Origin: Bacteroidia bacterium
GTDB taxonomy: Bacteria > Bacteroidota > Bacteroidia > Cytophagales > JAAEPT01
Length of the DNA: 64,000 bases
Assembly (NCBI GenBank): GCA_030431525.1
Contig: JAUIJC010000005.1
Location: 1-64,000, forward strand
Reading direction: 5' to 3'
Numbering within the stretch: the first letter of the stretch is position 1; every line of letters begins with the position of its first letter. The notes below the pieces were generated by a model. That model was not told where the DNA came from. It saw only the letters and a program-made list of their open reading frames with translations, and did no database searches. A program made the position numbers and the translations under genes. Below, in pieces: positions 1-7,908 of the stretch.

Positions 1-33
1 CTAATGATCTCGTTTTATCTACAGATAATGAGT

Positions 34-98
34 CCATTTTCCTGTCCGTTTGATTATTTACTTATATGACGCTGGACAGGGAAATGGATTTTTCTTTT
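34..98 (+). terminator. Terminator-like hairpin at left edge
   Basis: The arms at 34-47 and 74-87 are complementary apart from one offset, with a 26-nt loop, and a T-rich run follows (88-98). This would end a plus-strand transcript coming from outside the window. The long loop makes it weaker than a typical terminator. Confidence 0.45.
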
Positions 99-120
99 TG
101 AAAGAAAGTTTTGAACACGA

Positions 121-137
121 GTGGTTTCATACCCGAC
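121..137. repeat. REP-like fragment
   Basis: GTGGTTTCATACCCGAC closely resembles the hairpin CGGGTTTCATACCCG found at 38780-38800 in this window. One arm is degenerate. It is probably a decayed copy of the dispersed REP-like module described at 12894, 38688 and 58421. Confidence 0.35.
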
Positions 138-177
138 GTATTCGAATGTCCAATGTTCATTTGCCATAAATGCAAAA

Positions 178-199
178 GGGCAGACACACCGGTCTGCCC
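178..199 (-). terminator. Terminator of the 231-878 gene
   Basis: GGGCAGAC (178-185) pairs with GTCTGCCC (192-199) across a 6-nt loop. Read on the minus strand the stem is followed by a short T run (complement of 174-177). It lies just past the stop codon of the minus-strand gene ending at 231. Confidence 0.7.
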
Positions 200-230
200 C
201 CACAATGGAAAACACATCTCAATCGTGGAA

Positions 231-878
231 TCACTCCACATTCCTCATCGCCTCCTCCATCATTTTTTCAACATTGAAAATGTCCGTCTCCTTAGGCTGA
301 TTCTTGTTATTGGCTACGACTTTTTCATGGAGGACAGGAAGATATTCTTGATCAAAAATCAAGATGTTAGGCAACCATACGGTGTTGTTGTTTTTAAGGA
401 TGAGGTCTGCGTAATAAACAGGTTCGTCATTACTGTAATAAGCTATGTCGGATTCAATTTTTCTGATGTCTGAGATTTTTGTGTGGTCTTGTTCAAAAGA
501 GAAAAAATGGCTGGAGCGAACCTCATCTGGGCGTAGCTCGATGAAGTAGTTGATGCCCATGTAGAGAAAAATTCCTCCCGAAATAAAGAAGGTAAAGGCA
601 AAACGTCTGGCCGTACGACTGCTCTCGCCAACGGAGTCCAAGAGGTAAACAATGGTTCCAAACAAGAGTAGGAAGAAGCCGTGCCACCACACACTGAAGC
701 CTGAGCGAATGGTAATGTACTGCGTTTCTGGGTCGATGAATTTATCTTCAAACCAGTTGAGGTGGTCGGTGGACAGCAGGTAGAAAAAAGCCGTTGGGAC
801 ACCCAAAATGATGAATGTGCGGAATAGGTTGGCTGCAAGGCTCCTTTTGGAATCGGTAGAAGTCGAAGTATTGCTCAT
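231..878 (-). CDS. Hypothetical inner-membrane protein (215 aa)
   Basis: I do not recognise a family. After a short polar N-terminus rich in Ser and Thr (about 1-15) there are three hydrophobic segments at about residues 18-35, 62-80 and 90-110. A soluble C-terminal half of about 100 residues follows, with mixed charged and beta-like stretches. The topology suggests a membrane-anchored cytoplasmic or periplasmic domain. The ATG at 878 is the only plausible start. The gene is followed by a hairpin terminator at 178-199. The next upstream minus-strand gene starts 500 bases away at 1378 and ends 68 bases upstream, so the two might be co-transcribed. Confidence 0.7.
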   Translation of the reverse strand: MSNTSTSTDSKRSLAANLFRTFIILGVPTAFFYLLSTDHLNWFEDKFIDPETQYITIRSGFSVWWHGFFLLLFGTIVYLLDSVGESSRTARRFAFTFFISGGIFLYMGINYFIELRPDEVRSSHFFSFEQDHTKISDIRKIESDIAYYSNDEPVYYADLILKNNNTVWLPNILIFDQEYLPVLHEKVVANNKNQPKETDIFNVEKMMEEAMRNVE

Positions 879-946
879 AATTTAAAAGCGAATTAAAATT
901 TCGAGTAGCCTCTAAATTATGAATTTCTAATTAGTCGGATTGGCGC

Positions 947-1378
947 TTAGCGCTTACCATCCTCCAAAAAACAGGTTTCTGGACCCAAGAGCAGGAGAGG
1001 TCCGCAACTTTTGGCGAGTTCGGAGAGCAAGAGTCGCATGAGTGCGATGTGCCCGTGGGTGATGTAGAAGTTTACAGGGGAAGTGTCGTCGTTGGTGAAG
1101 TCATTGCAAATCAGCTCAACATATTCTTTGGAGTACACGCTTTCGATATAGGCTTTCCACTGAAATCGGCCGTAAAAGTCACATAGAACGGAGGACTCCA
1201 TGTTGAGATCGAGCTTGGCGAAAGCGTTGGAAAGTTCCTTTTGGTTGGGGAATCGGCTTTTCTGTTCGTGATTTTTTAGGTCAATTCCTTTGTCCTCGTC
1301 CAGCCATTGAACAAAGCGCTTCCCCTCGTTTTGAACGTCCTGAATTGTCAACACTCTGTATTTGTTCGGCTTTGCCAT
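947..1378 (-). CDS. Hypothetical small cytosolic protein (143 aa)
   Basis: No recognised family. The product has no signal peptide and no membrane segment. It is moderately charged in its first two thirds and more hydrophobic toward the C-terminus (about residues 110-130). The ATG at 1378 starts 79 bases from the divergent antiporter gene at 1458, so the two may share a control region. The ORF is uninterrupted and its base composition matches the neighbours, which supports a real gene. No function is inferred. Confidence 0.65.
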   Translation of the reverse strand: MAKPNKYRVLTIQDVQNEGKRFVQWLDEDKGIDLKNHEQKSRFPNQKELSNAFAKLDLNMESSVLCDFYGRFQWKAYIESVYSKEYVELICNDFTNDDTSPVNFYITHGHIALMRLLLSELAKSCGPLLLLGPETCFLEDGKR

Positions 1379-1424
1379 CCTTTCATTCGTTTACGCTGCG
1401 CTTCTCAAACACGTTCGGTCTTTA

Positions 1425-1432
1425 TATATTTG
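1425..1432 (+). promoter_or_regulatory. -7 promoter box (TATATTTG)
   Basis: This is an exact match to the Bacteroidota -7 consensus TAnnTTTG, 25 nt before the ATG at 1458. No clear TTTG -33 element is visible at the expected distance, so only half of the promoter is supported. Confidence 0.5.
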
Positions 1433-1457
1433 CAGATTCATAAAAAACCCAACGTTA

Positions 1458-3068
1458 ATGAAACGCATATTTACTGCCTTTCTTGCGGTTTTCCTTACAT
1501 CCGGTCTCGGATGGACCGCAATGGCCAATGAGGACGGGGCGCATGGCGAGACCATCGCACAGGTAGAAGCATCTCAGGATGAGGTGTCTTCTGAGGAAGA
1601 GCATCATGTTGAAGCAGGTGATTCCACCGCTCATGCCCACGGAGATTCCACTCATGCCGCCCACGGTGAGGATGCTCATCATGGTGAAGAGGCCCACGGT
1701 GAAGGTCATCACGCAGGTCCTGCTGCTTGGGCAGTAATTCCTTTCGTTACGTTGTTGTTGATGATTGCCACTGGGCCGTTGTTCTTCGAGCACTTCTGGC
1801 ACAAGAATTACCCATTGGTAGCTGTTGGTTTGGCTACGTTGGTGATCGGATATTACTTGGCAATCCTTCACGATGGTGACACTGTTATCCACTCTTTTGC
1901 CGAGTACATGCAGTTTATTGCGCTGCTGTCTGGTTTGTTCATGGCCTCTGGCGGTATCATGATCAAAGTGGACAAGGAGGGCACGCCGATGACAAACATT
2001 GTGTTGTTGGTGATTGGTGCTGTGATTGCCAACTTGATTGGTACCACTGGTGCTTCCATGTTGTTGGTTCGTCCGTTCATCCGTTTGAACAAGGACCGCA
2101 TCAAGCCTTACCACATCATTTTCTTCATCTTCATGGTGTCCAACGTAGGTGGTGCTTTGACCCCAATTGGTGATCCACCGTTGTTCTTGGGCTTCTTGAA
2201 AGGTGTGCCTTTCCAGTGGACAGTTACGCATGACTTCCTTCCTTGGGTGTTCGCTATCGCTGTTCTTGCTATTGTTTTCTACATCTTCGATTCTAAGAAC
2301 AAGGCTGGCGCTGAGTCTGTAGAAGAGTACACTGGTGCTGTTACGATGAAAGGTGGTAAGAACTTCGTTTGGATTGCTATCGTTATCGCTGCGGTATTCA
2401 TCGACCCGAACGTATTTGACTTTGTTCCTGCGATCGAGTTGGAGCTTCACGGTCACTTGACTAAGATTTCCTTCTTGCGTGAGTCTATCATGCTTTCTGT
2501 TGCTTGCTTGTCTTACTACTTTGCTGACCAAGAAGCGTTGCGTGGTAACGAATTCGAGTTTGAGCCAATCAAGGAGGTTGCCTTTATCTTTATCGGTATC
2601 TTCTTCACCATGATGCCAGCCTTGGCATTGGTAGGTGCTTGGGCACAGGGACCTGGTAAGGAAATGATCAGTGTGAACTTCTTGTATTGGAGCACGGGTG
2701 CTTTGTCTGGTGTATTGGACAACGCTCCTACTTACATGAACTTCTTTACTGCTGCGATCTCTGCTGAAGGTGGAAGTGTAAACAACATCGGTGAGGTAAT
2801 TGAGTACACAGAGGGTGCTGGTAAGTTTGCCGCTCTTGGTGAGTCTGTAATCCGTTTGACTGCGATCTCTGTTGCTTCCGTATTCTTCGGTGCAATGACT
2901 TACATCGGTAACGCACCTAACTTCATGGTGAAGTCTATCGCTGAGCAGGCTGGTATCGAGATGCCATCTTTCTTCGGCTACATCACTCGTTACTCCCTTC
3001 CTATCCTCTTGCCAATCTTGTTGTTGGTATGGGTAGTATTCTTCGTATTCGGAGCGTTGCCGTTCTAA
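1458..3068 (+). CDS. nhaD: NhaD-like Na+/H+ antiporter (536 aa)
   Basis: This is a polytopic membrane protein of the ion transporter (ArsB/NhaD) superfamily, likely exchanging Na+ for H+. It starts with a cleavable signal-like segment (residues 1-25). An unusually His-rich, acidic stretch follows (about 48-85, with repeated HAHGD, HHGEE and HGEGHH), then roughly a dozen hydrophobic helices from about residue 90. Family-like motifs include GGALTPIGDPP (about residue 230) and, in the second half, GVLDNAPTY and YIGNAPNFMVK, the paired Asn-Ala-Pro hairpins typical of this fold. I chose the ATG at 1458 over an upstream in-frame start because it gives the signal segment and sits 25 nt after a -7 box. 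A strong terminator follows at 3093. NhaD is the best fit; the substrate is not shown by sequence alone. Confidence 0.88.
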   Translation: MKRIFTAFLAVFLTSGLGWTAMANEDGAHGETIAQVEASQDEVSSEEEHHVEAGDSTAHAHGDSTHAAHGEDAHHGEEAHGEGHHAGPAAWAVIPFVTLLLMIATGPLFFEHFWHKNYPLVAVGLATLVIGYYLAILHDGDTVIHSFAEYMQFIALLSGLFMASGGIMIKVDKEGTPMTNIVLLVIGAVIANLIGTTGASMLLVRPFIRLNKDRIKPYHIIFFIFMVSNVGGALTPIGDPPLFLGFLKGVPFQWTVTHDFLPWVFAIAVLAIVFYIFDSKNKAGAESVEEYTGAVTMKGGKNFVWIAIVIAAVFIDPNVFDFVPAIELELHGHLTKISFLRESIMLSVACLSYYFADQEALRGNEFEFEPIKEVAFIFIGIFFTMMPALALVGAWAQGPGKEMISVNFLYWSTGALSGVLDNAPTYMNFFTAAISAEGGSVNNIGEVIEYTEGAGKFAALGESVIRLTAISVASVFFGAMTYIGNAPNFMVKSIAEQAGIEMPSFFGYITRYSLPILLPILLLVWVVFFVFGALPF

Positions 3069-3092
3069 GCGGTTAAGGCTTTTATAGTATAA

Positions 3093-3130
3093 AAAAGGCG
3101 AGATTCCATTGATTTGGGGTCTCGCCTTTT
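3093..3130 (+). terminator. Rho-independent terminator of nhaD
   Basis: AAAAGGCGAGA (3093-3103) pairs with TCTCGCCTTTT (3120-3130), ending in a T run. It lies 25 bases after the antiporter stop codon. Confidence 0.85.
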
Positions 3131-3150
3131 AACTTTGTAACCTTTGTTTT

Positions 3151-3313
3151 AGCAAAAGAAAAACAATAAGCTGACCCAGTCGGCTTGTTCTTTTGCCCGC
3201 TGTTTGTAGCAAGTTGATTTGCGATAGCCACGGCTATCCCTGCGTCAACTTGCCACAAACAGTGAACAAAATAACTGCGCCTTAGTGGACCAGTTTATTA
3301 TTTCTCTTTCGCT
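3151..3313. repeat. 163-bp imperfect palindrome (MITE-like)
   Basis: The whole stretch folds back on itself around position 3231. The core GATAGCC-AC-GGCTATC (3223-3238) is perfect. The arms continue outward through TGTTTGTAGCAAGTTGA (3201-3217) and its near-complement at 3245-3262, then weaker but continuous complementarity to AGCAAAAG (3151) and CTTTCGCT (3313). It has no coding capacity and fills the gap between nhaD and the next gene. It may be a non-autonomous mobile element or a long structured RNA. No second copy is present in this window. Confidence 0.7.
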
Positions 3314-3327
3314 TAGAATCAATTTTT

Positions 3328-4878
3328 ATGAAAAAACAACTTAAAACCCTTTCTGTAGCCCTAACTGTTGCGTTGGGCTTGGGTGCCTGCGGTGGCGAAA
3401 AGGCTCTAGAGTCTTCCACTTATATTCCTGCTAATGCCGAAGTCTTGATGTCTGTGGACTTGCAACGCTTGATTTCCAAGAGCATGACCGCTGACCAAGT
3501 TCTTGGTTACCTCAAGGGACAATCCAATGAGGATTTTGAAAAGGTACAGCAATCAGGAATTGACCTTTCTGGTGAGGTGTTCGCCTTCGGTCAGACTGGC
3601 TGGCAGGATCAAGAGTCATTTTCTATTATCGTGCCTCTTAATGATTCGACGAATTTCCGTGCTTTTGCTCAAGAGTACATGAAGAATGCCCAAGGGTATT
3701 CCGTTGATGGTTTTGCTGGATTGGTGAATGGCAAGCAGGGCATGGTGTGGAACGATAAGGTGGTGTTGGTGAATGTTACTGGCAAGGGCGATGCGGCTTT
3801 TGTAAAATCCCAGCTGTCTGCCTTGGTGTCCAACAAGACTTCCCTGTTAAAGGATAAAAAGAAGGCCAAGGAGCTGATGGCTTCCAAGCAGGATATTGCG
3901 CTTTGGTTGGATTTGGCCAAAATGACGGAGTCTGCGAAATCCTTCCAGAACATGGTGCCTGGGGCGCAGCTTTCCAAGTATGATCCAGCTTTGTATGAGG
4001 GTAGTGAAATGACGGCTACGCTCAATTTTGAGAAAGGAAAGGTGGTATTGAATAGCGATACCTATGGAGGCAAAGCCTTGAAGCAAAAGCTCGGTAATCT
4101 TTCTCGTGAGGTGGATGGCAAGTTCATCAAAGAGGTACCAGGAACAGGTGAGTTAGCGTTCTTGGCCTTTGCCGTTAATCCAAAAGAGCTTTACAAGTTG
4201 ATCGAAGAGGAGGGAGGAACCGACAAGCTTGACGAAACTTTGGGCGCTTTTGAATTGACTTCTGAGGAGGTATTCAAAGCCATCAGCGGTGATTTCTTGA
4301 TTTCTCTGAATGCTTTGGAGAATGAAGAAAAGGAAACTTATGACCCGATTTCTGGGGAGTTCAAGAAAGAGCAGGTGCCAGGCAATCCGCAGTTTTCTGT
4401 TGGTTTGGGTGTGAAGGACGCAGCCGTGGTGGACAAGGTATTGAAGCACTTTCAGAATCAAGGTCTTATCAAAGAGGTTGAAGGAGGTTACACGGTAATG
4501 AACATGGTTTCATTGACCAATAAGAACGGTGCTTTGGTAGCTACGGGAATGAATGCCGAGTACAACCAAAAGGTGCTGAACGGTGAGGCGCCAAGTAATT
4601 TTGGCTCACATGCTGATTTGATGGAGGAGAACGGTTCTACATTCTATGTGAATCTGGCCACGCTTCTGCCAATGGTTGCTGATCATCCAGCTTCGGGCTT
4701 TGTCTTGAAAAGAGAGCGTGATAAGGAAGTGGTGCGTAACCAACCCTTCCAAACCTTCACTTCTTTCAGCAAAGAGGAGAAAAAAGGCGTTTACACAGGT
4801 ACTATTGAGCTAACCTGTAAGGATCAAGGTAAAAATAGCCTTGTGGTGCTTCAGGAATGGGCTAAGTCTATGCAGTAA
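3328..4878 (+). CDS. DUF4836-like lipoprotein (516 aa)
   Basis: This is an exported lipoprotein: a basic start, a hydrophobic segment and a lipobox ending LGAC place the lipidated Cys at residue 21, followed by GGE. The mature part starts with YIPANAEVLMSVDLQRL, typical of the DUF4836 family of Bacteroidota ('no one can be a god' opening: proteins that state a per-residue chaperone-like repeat but lack known function). The family has no established biochemical role. The gene stands alone between a palindromic repeat and its own terminator at 4900. The ATG at 3328 is supported by the signal peptide. Confidence 0.75.
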   Translation: MKKQLKTLSVALTVALGLGACGGEKALESSTYIPANAEVLMSVDLQRLISKSMTADQVLGYLKGQSNEDFEKVQQSGIDLSGEVFAFGQTGWQDQESFSIIVPLNDSTNFRAFAQEYMKNAQGYSVDGFAGLVNGKQGMVWNDKVVLVNVTGKGDAAFVKSQLSALVSNKTSLLKDKKKAKELMASKQDIALWLDLAKMTESAKSFQNMVPGAQLSKYDPALYEGSEMTATLNFEKGKVVLNSDTYGGKALKQKLGNLSREVDGKFIKEVPGTGELAFLAFAVNPKELYKLIEEEGGTDKLDETLGAFELTSEEVFKAISGDFLISLNALENEEKETYDPISGEFKKEQVPGNPQFSVGLGVKDAAVVDKVLKHFQNQGLIKEVEGGYTVMNMVSLTNKNGALVATGMNAEYNQKVLNGEAPSNFGSHADLMEENGSTFYVNLATLLPMVADHPASGFVLKRERDKEVVRNQPFQTFTSFSKEEKKGVYTGTIELTCKDQGKNSLVVLQEWAKSMQ

Positions 4879-4899
4879 GAGCCAGTATAGGTCTATCAT

Positions 4900-4936
4900 A
4901 AGGCACGTTATTTCACTGAATAGCGTGCCTTTTTTG
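4900..4936 (+). terminator. Terminator of the DUF4836-like gene
   Basis: AGGCACG (4901-4907) and CGTGCCT (4924-4930), extended inward by TATT/AATA, form a stem followed by six T's. It lies 22 bases after the stop codon. Confidence 0.85.
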
Positions 4937-4968
4937 TTGTTCATGGAGAAGGGGAATTTTACTATTTT

Positions 4969-4998
4969 GGGAACCCCCTCCATTTAATTGTGGTTCCC
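4969..4998. promoter_or_regulatory. Dyad upstream of the Crp/Fnr-type gene
   Basis: GGGAACC (4969-4975) and GGTTCCC (4992-4998) are perfect inverted half-sites 16 nt apart, 28 nt before the regulator's ATG. This could be an operator or a 5' UTR hairpin. There is no T run, so it is unlikely to be a terminator. Confidence 0.35.
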
Positions 4999-5025
4999 CT
5001 CTGAAGGAACGTGTACGTGTGAGTT

Positions 5026-5709
5026 ATGAATCAGGAAAGCAATCTGTGGTATTTCGAAGATGTCAACTTTCATAAGTTGTTCTGCCCTGTCAAGTCCAAA
5101 GGCATGGATGAGAGCCATTTTTCGGATTACAAGAAAGGGGAGTTTATCTACTTTCCAGAAGATCCCTCTTCCCATGTTTACCTGATTCGTGAGGGGCGTG
5201 TGAAAATTGGCACCTATACCGACGAGGGCAAGGAAAACATCAAGGCCATTCTACAGGCCGGTGAGCTATTCGGAGAAATGGCTCTTTACGGTGAACAGCA
5301 GCGTATTGATTTCGCTCAGGCGATGGACAATGTGGCGCTCTGTCCGCTAACGGTGGAGGACATGCAGGGATTGATGAAGGATAATAAGGAGCTGATTTTC
5401 CAAATTACCCGATTGGTGGGTTTCCGTTTGAGAAAGGCCGAGCGCCGTATCGAATCCCTGATGTTTAAGGATGCGCGTACACGCATCATCGAATATTTGG
5501 TGGATCAAGGCCAAGAGCGTGGTCAAAAAGTGGGTTTTGAGACATTGGTAAAACATTTTATCACCCATAAGGACATCGCCCGACTAACGGCCACTTCCCG
5601 CCAGACGGTGACCACCGTGCTTAATGATTTGCGCCAGCGAAACCTGATCAACTTTGATAGAAAACGACTGCTAATCCGTGATTTGAAGCAGTTGAAGGAG
5701 GAAGCCTAA
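5026..5709 (+). CDS. Crp/Fnr-family transcriptional regulator (227 aa)
   Basis: The N-terminal cyclic-nucleotide-binding-like beta barrel spans about residues 30-125, including GEFIYFPEDPSSHVYLIREG and LQAGELFGEMAL. A dimerisation helix follows (about 125-150, RLVGFRLRKAERRIESL), then a C-terminal winged helix-turn-helix (about 175-220). Its recognition segment THKDIARLTATSRQTVTTVL is typical of the Crp family. Four-cysteine FNR-type iron-sulfur ligation is not visible (only two Cys), so oxygen sensing through a cluster is unlikely. The effector is unknown. The ATG at 5026 follows a perfect dyad at 4969-4998 that could serve autoregulation. Confidence 0.9.
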   Translation: MNQESNLWYFEDVNFHKLFCPVKSKGMDESHFSDYKKGEFIYFPEDPSSHVYLIREGRVKIGTYTDEGKENIKAILQAGELFGEMALYGEQQRIDFAQAMDNVALCPLTVEDMQGLMKDNKELIFQITRLVGFRLRKAERRIESLMFKDARTRIIEYLVDQGQERGQKVGFETLVKHFITHKDIARLTATSRQTVTTVLNDLRQRNLINFDRKRLLIRDLKQLKEEA

Positions 5710-5756
5710 AAAATATAGGACGCCAGTTTTATAGGTCAGGCAACTGAGATTTAATT

Positions 5757-5918
5757 TTAACCACGGAGAGAAGGAGAAAGGGAGCAAATTATAATTTAGA
5801 GGAGAAGAGGCAAGTCCTCTGTAGAGAAAGGGAGACCTGTACACCTCCCTTTCTCTACATGCGAAGCATCTCCTTTTTGACAAAGAACGTCTCCTTTCCT
5901 CCCTTTCTCTGTGGTTTA
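5757..5918. repeat. AACCACGGAG-type inverted repeat, copy 1
   Basis: The left arm TTAACCACGGAGAGAAGGAG (from 5757) matches the complement of the right arm ending CTCTGTGGTTTAA (5918) with few changes. Nested inside is a perfect 14-bp hairpin, GTAGAGAAAGGGAG (5821-5834) with CTCCCTTTCTCTAC (5845-5858). The arms resemble the elements at 36576-36679 and 54494-54556. It separates the convergent regulator and murB genes and fills the gap. Confidence 0.7.
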
Positions 5919-5974
5919 AAAAACCTATAAGTAGTATGACTACGAATGTCTTGCTACTGGCCTCCTTTTATACC

Positions 5975-6991
5975 TCAAATAATATTCACCTCAGGCTGGA
6001 TGTCAATACCATATTTTTCTTTCACATCCTTCTGAATGTCTTTGGCCAGCTGCACCAAGTCAGCCCCTTTTCCGCTACCGTAATTCACCAATACCAAGGC
6101 CTGTTTGGCGTGTACGCCGATTTCCCCAAAGCGTTTTCCTTTCCATCCAGCGTTGTCAATAAGCCAGCCTGCTGGCACTTTAATCATGCCGGGAGTGGTA
6201 GGGTAGCCCACCATGTTAGGGTGTTTGGCTTTAGCCTTTTCAAATTGAGCCTCTGGAATCTCAGGATTTTTAAAAAAGCTGCCTGAATTACCGATTTCAG
6301 CGGGGTCTGGAAGTTTGCTTTGACGGATTTTAATAACGGCGTTGCTCACATCACGAATGGTCGGCTCAGTGATGCCAGCTTCCTCCAAGGTGTGTTTGAT
6401 ATCGCCGTAGTCGGTATTGATGTTGGGGGTTTTACTCAATTTCAAGGTCACCGAAGTAATCAGGTATCGTCCCTTTTTTTCGCCCTTGAACACGCTCCAA
6501 CGGTAGCCGAACTGGCAGTCTTGTTTGTTGAATTTTTCAATGGCTAAGGTGGTAATATTCAGGGCTTCCAGTTCGGTAAACACCTCTTTGAGCTCCATGC
6601 CATAGGCACCGATGTTTTGCATGGGAGCGGCGCCCACGGTGCCCGGAATCAGTGACATGTTTTCGATGCCCGCCCAGTCATTGTCGATGCAATGCAGTAC
6701 CAAGTCATGCCATATTTCTCCACCCCCAATTTTGATGGTGATGGAATCCACATCCTCGGCGATTTTCTCAATGCCTTTGATGGAGTTTTTGATGGCGATG
6801 CCGTCAAAGTCGCCGGTGAGCAAAATATTGCTTCCTCCTCCCAAAATCAGCCTTGGCTTTTCCTTCCATTGCTCATCTCCAAAAAGTGTTTTCAGTTCCT
6901 CTACGGTAGTGACGTCGACAAAGTGAGAGGCTTTGGCTTCGAGGCCAAAGGTGTTAAAGGGCTTGAGGGAAATATTCTGGCGGATTTCCAT
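5975..6991 (-). CDS. murB: UDP-N-acetylenolpyruvoylglucosamine reductase (338 aa)
   Basis: MurB is the FAD-dependent cytosolic enzyme that reduces UDP-GlcNAc-enolpyruvate to UDP-MurNAc, the second committed step of peptidoglycan precursor synthesis. The FAD-binding N-terminal half shows LGGGSNILLTGDFDG (about 49-63), IPGTVGAAPMQNIGAYG (about 115-131) and a Tyr-Arg pair in QFGYRWSVFKG. The C-terminal substrate domain shows GNSGSFFKNP (about residue 234), whose Ser is the family's proton donor, and AGWLIDNAGWKGKRFG. The length is normal for the E. coli-like type I enzyme. The ATG at 6991 fits the conserved N-terminus. It is divergent from the hydrolase gene at 7079. Confidence 0.96.
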   Translation of the reverse strand: MEIRQNISLKPFNTFGLEAKASHFVDVTTVEELKTLFGDEQWKEKPRLILGGGSNILLTGDFDGIAIKNSIKGIEKIAEDVDSITIKIGGGEIWHDLVLHCIDNDWAGIENMSLIPGTVGAAPMQNIGAYGMELKEVFTELEALNITTLAIEKFNKQDCQFGYRWSVFKGEKKGRYLITSVTLKLSKTPNINTDYGDIKHTLEEAGITEPTIRDVSNAVIKIRQSKLPDPAEIGNSGSFFKNPEIPEAQFEKAKAKHPNMVGYPTTPGMIKVPAGWLIDNAGWKGKRFGEIGVHAKQALVLVNYGSGKGADLVQLAKDIQKDVKEKYGIDIQPEVNII

Positions 6992-7078
6992 GGGCGTATT
7001 TGGTCTGGTGTGGCAATTCGAATGATTTCAAAAGTGCCTAAATGAAGCTACATTGTGCAACAATTTCAAGAGAAATAT

Positions 7079-7846
7079 ATGCTTAGCTATAACGATGTAG
7101 GTCATGGTTCCGTGTTGGTCTTGCTCCATGGATTTTGCGAGAGCAAGGAGCTTTGGCGGGATTTTGAGGATAGTTTATCGGCAAAATACCGTGTGATTTC
7201 TATCGATTTGCCTGGCTTTGGGGAGAGTCGTTTGGAAGTAGAATCGCTGTCTATTGGCTACATGGCGGAGCAGGTCAAGGAATTGTTGGATGATATTGAG
7301 GTGACAGATTGCGTGATGGTAGGGCATTCCTTGGGAGGTTATGTTTCTTTAGACTTTGCAGAGCGCTATCCTGAATGTTTGCAGGGGATTGGGCTTTTCC
7401 ATTCGACTGCTTTTGCGGATTCCGAGGAAAAGAAAGTGAACAGGAATCGCATCATCGAGTTTATTGAAACCAGAGGCTTAGAGCCTTTTGTAACATCCTT
7501 TGTTCCTCCGTTGTTTGCTGCCCAAGATGTGGATGGCTTGGAGGAGGAAGTGGAAAAAGTGATTGAAATTGCTCGAAAAACTAATCCTGTGGCGGCTCTT
7601 GAGACCACTAAGGCCATGCGCGACCGCAAGGATTATTCGGATGTGTTAACCGATTTGCATTGTCCAGTGCTGTATATCGTAGGGAAAGAGGACGGTGCAG
7701 TGCCGATGGAAGCGAGTTTGGCTCAATGTCATTTGCCTAAGGATGCCGTAGTTCACTTTTATGAGCAGACGGGACACATGGGAATGATTGAGAAAAAAGA
7801 AGACTCCATAAAGGCTGTGGGGGCGTTTATGGAGTATTGTCTTTGA
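7079..7846 (+). CDS. Alpha/beta hydrolase (255 aa)
   Basis: Typical alpha/beta-hydrolase fold enzyme: oxyanion strand VLVLLHGFCESKELW near the N-terminus, DLPGFGES, nucleophile elbow GHSLGGY (Ser about residue 91), an acidic residue in VGKEDGAVPME (about 208) and a C-terminal His in TGHMGMIE. The family covers esterases, peptidases and C-C hydrolases, so the substrate cannot be named. I prefer the ATG at 7079 to an in-frame GTG at 7055 because conservation with family members begins at LSYNDVGHG. No signal peptide is visible, so it is probably cytosolic. A perfect heptad-built terminator hairpin follows directly. Confidence 0.9.
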   Translation: MLSYNDVGHGSVLVLLHGFCESKELWRDFEDSLSAKYRVISIDLPGFGESRLEVESLSIGYMAEQVKELLDDIEVTDCVMVGHSLGGYVSLDFAERYPECLQGIGLFHSTAFADSEEKKVNRNRIIEFIETRGLEPFVTSFVPPLFAAQDVDGLEEEVEKVIEIARKTNPVAALETTKAMRDRKDYSDVLTDLHCPVLYIVGKEDGAVPMEASLAQCHLPKDAVVHFYEQTGHMGMIEKKEDSIKAVGAFMEYCL

Positions 7847-7859
7847 GTACTAAGTAGAG

Positions 7860-7905
7860 AGTACCAAGTACCAAGAGTGTTGCTTTTATCTTGGTACTTG
7901 GTACT
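7860..7905. terminator. Bidirectional hairpin built of heptads
   Basis: AGTACCAAGTACCAAG (7860-7875) pairs perfectly with CTTGGTACTTGGTACT (7890-7905) over a 14-nt loop. Each arm is two copies of a 7-bp unit (AGTACCA). It sits between convergent genes ending at 7846 and 7909, as expected for a shared terminator. It belongs to the heptad-periodic class discussed in the findings. Confidence 0.75.
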
Positions 7906-7908
7906 GAA

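Noticed and set aside
1455-2531. 358-codon ORF opposite the antiporter gene
   Set aside because: It is antisense to membrane helices and His repeats of the NhaD-like gene; no independent support.
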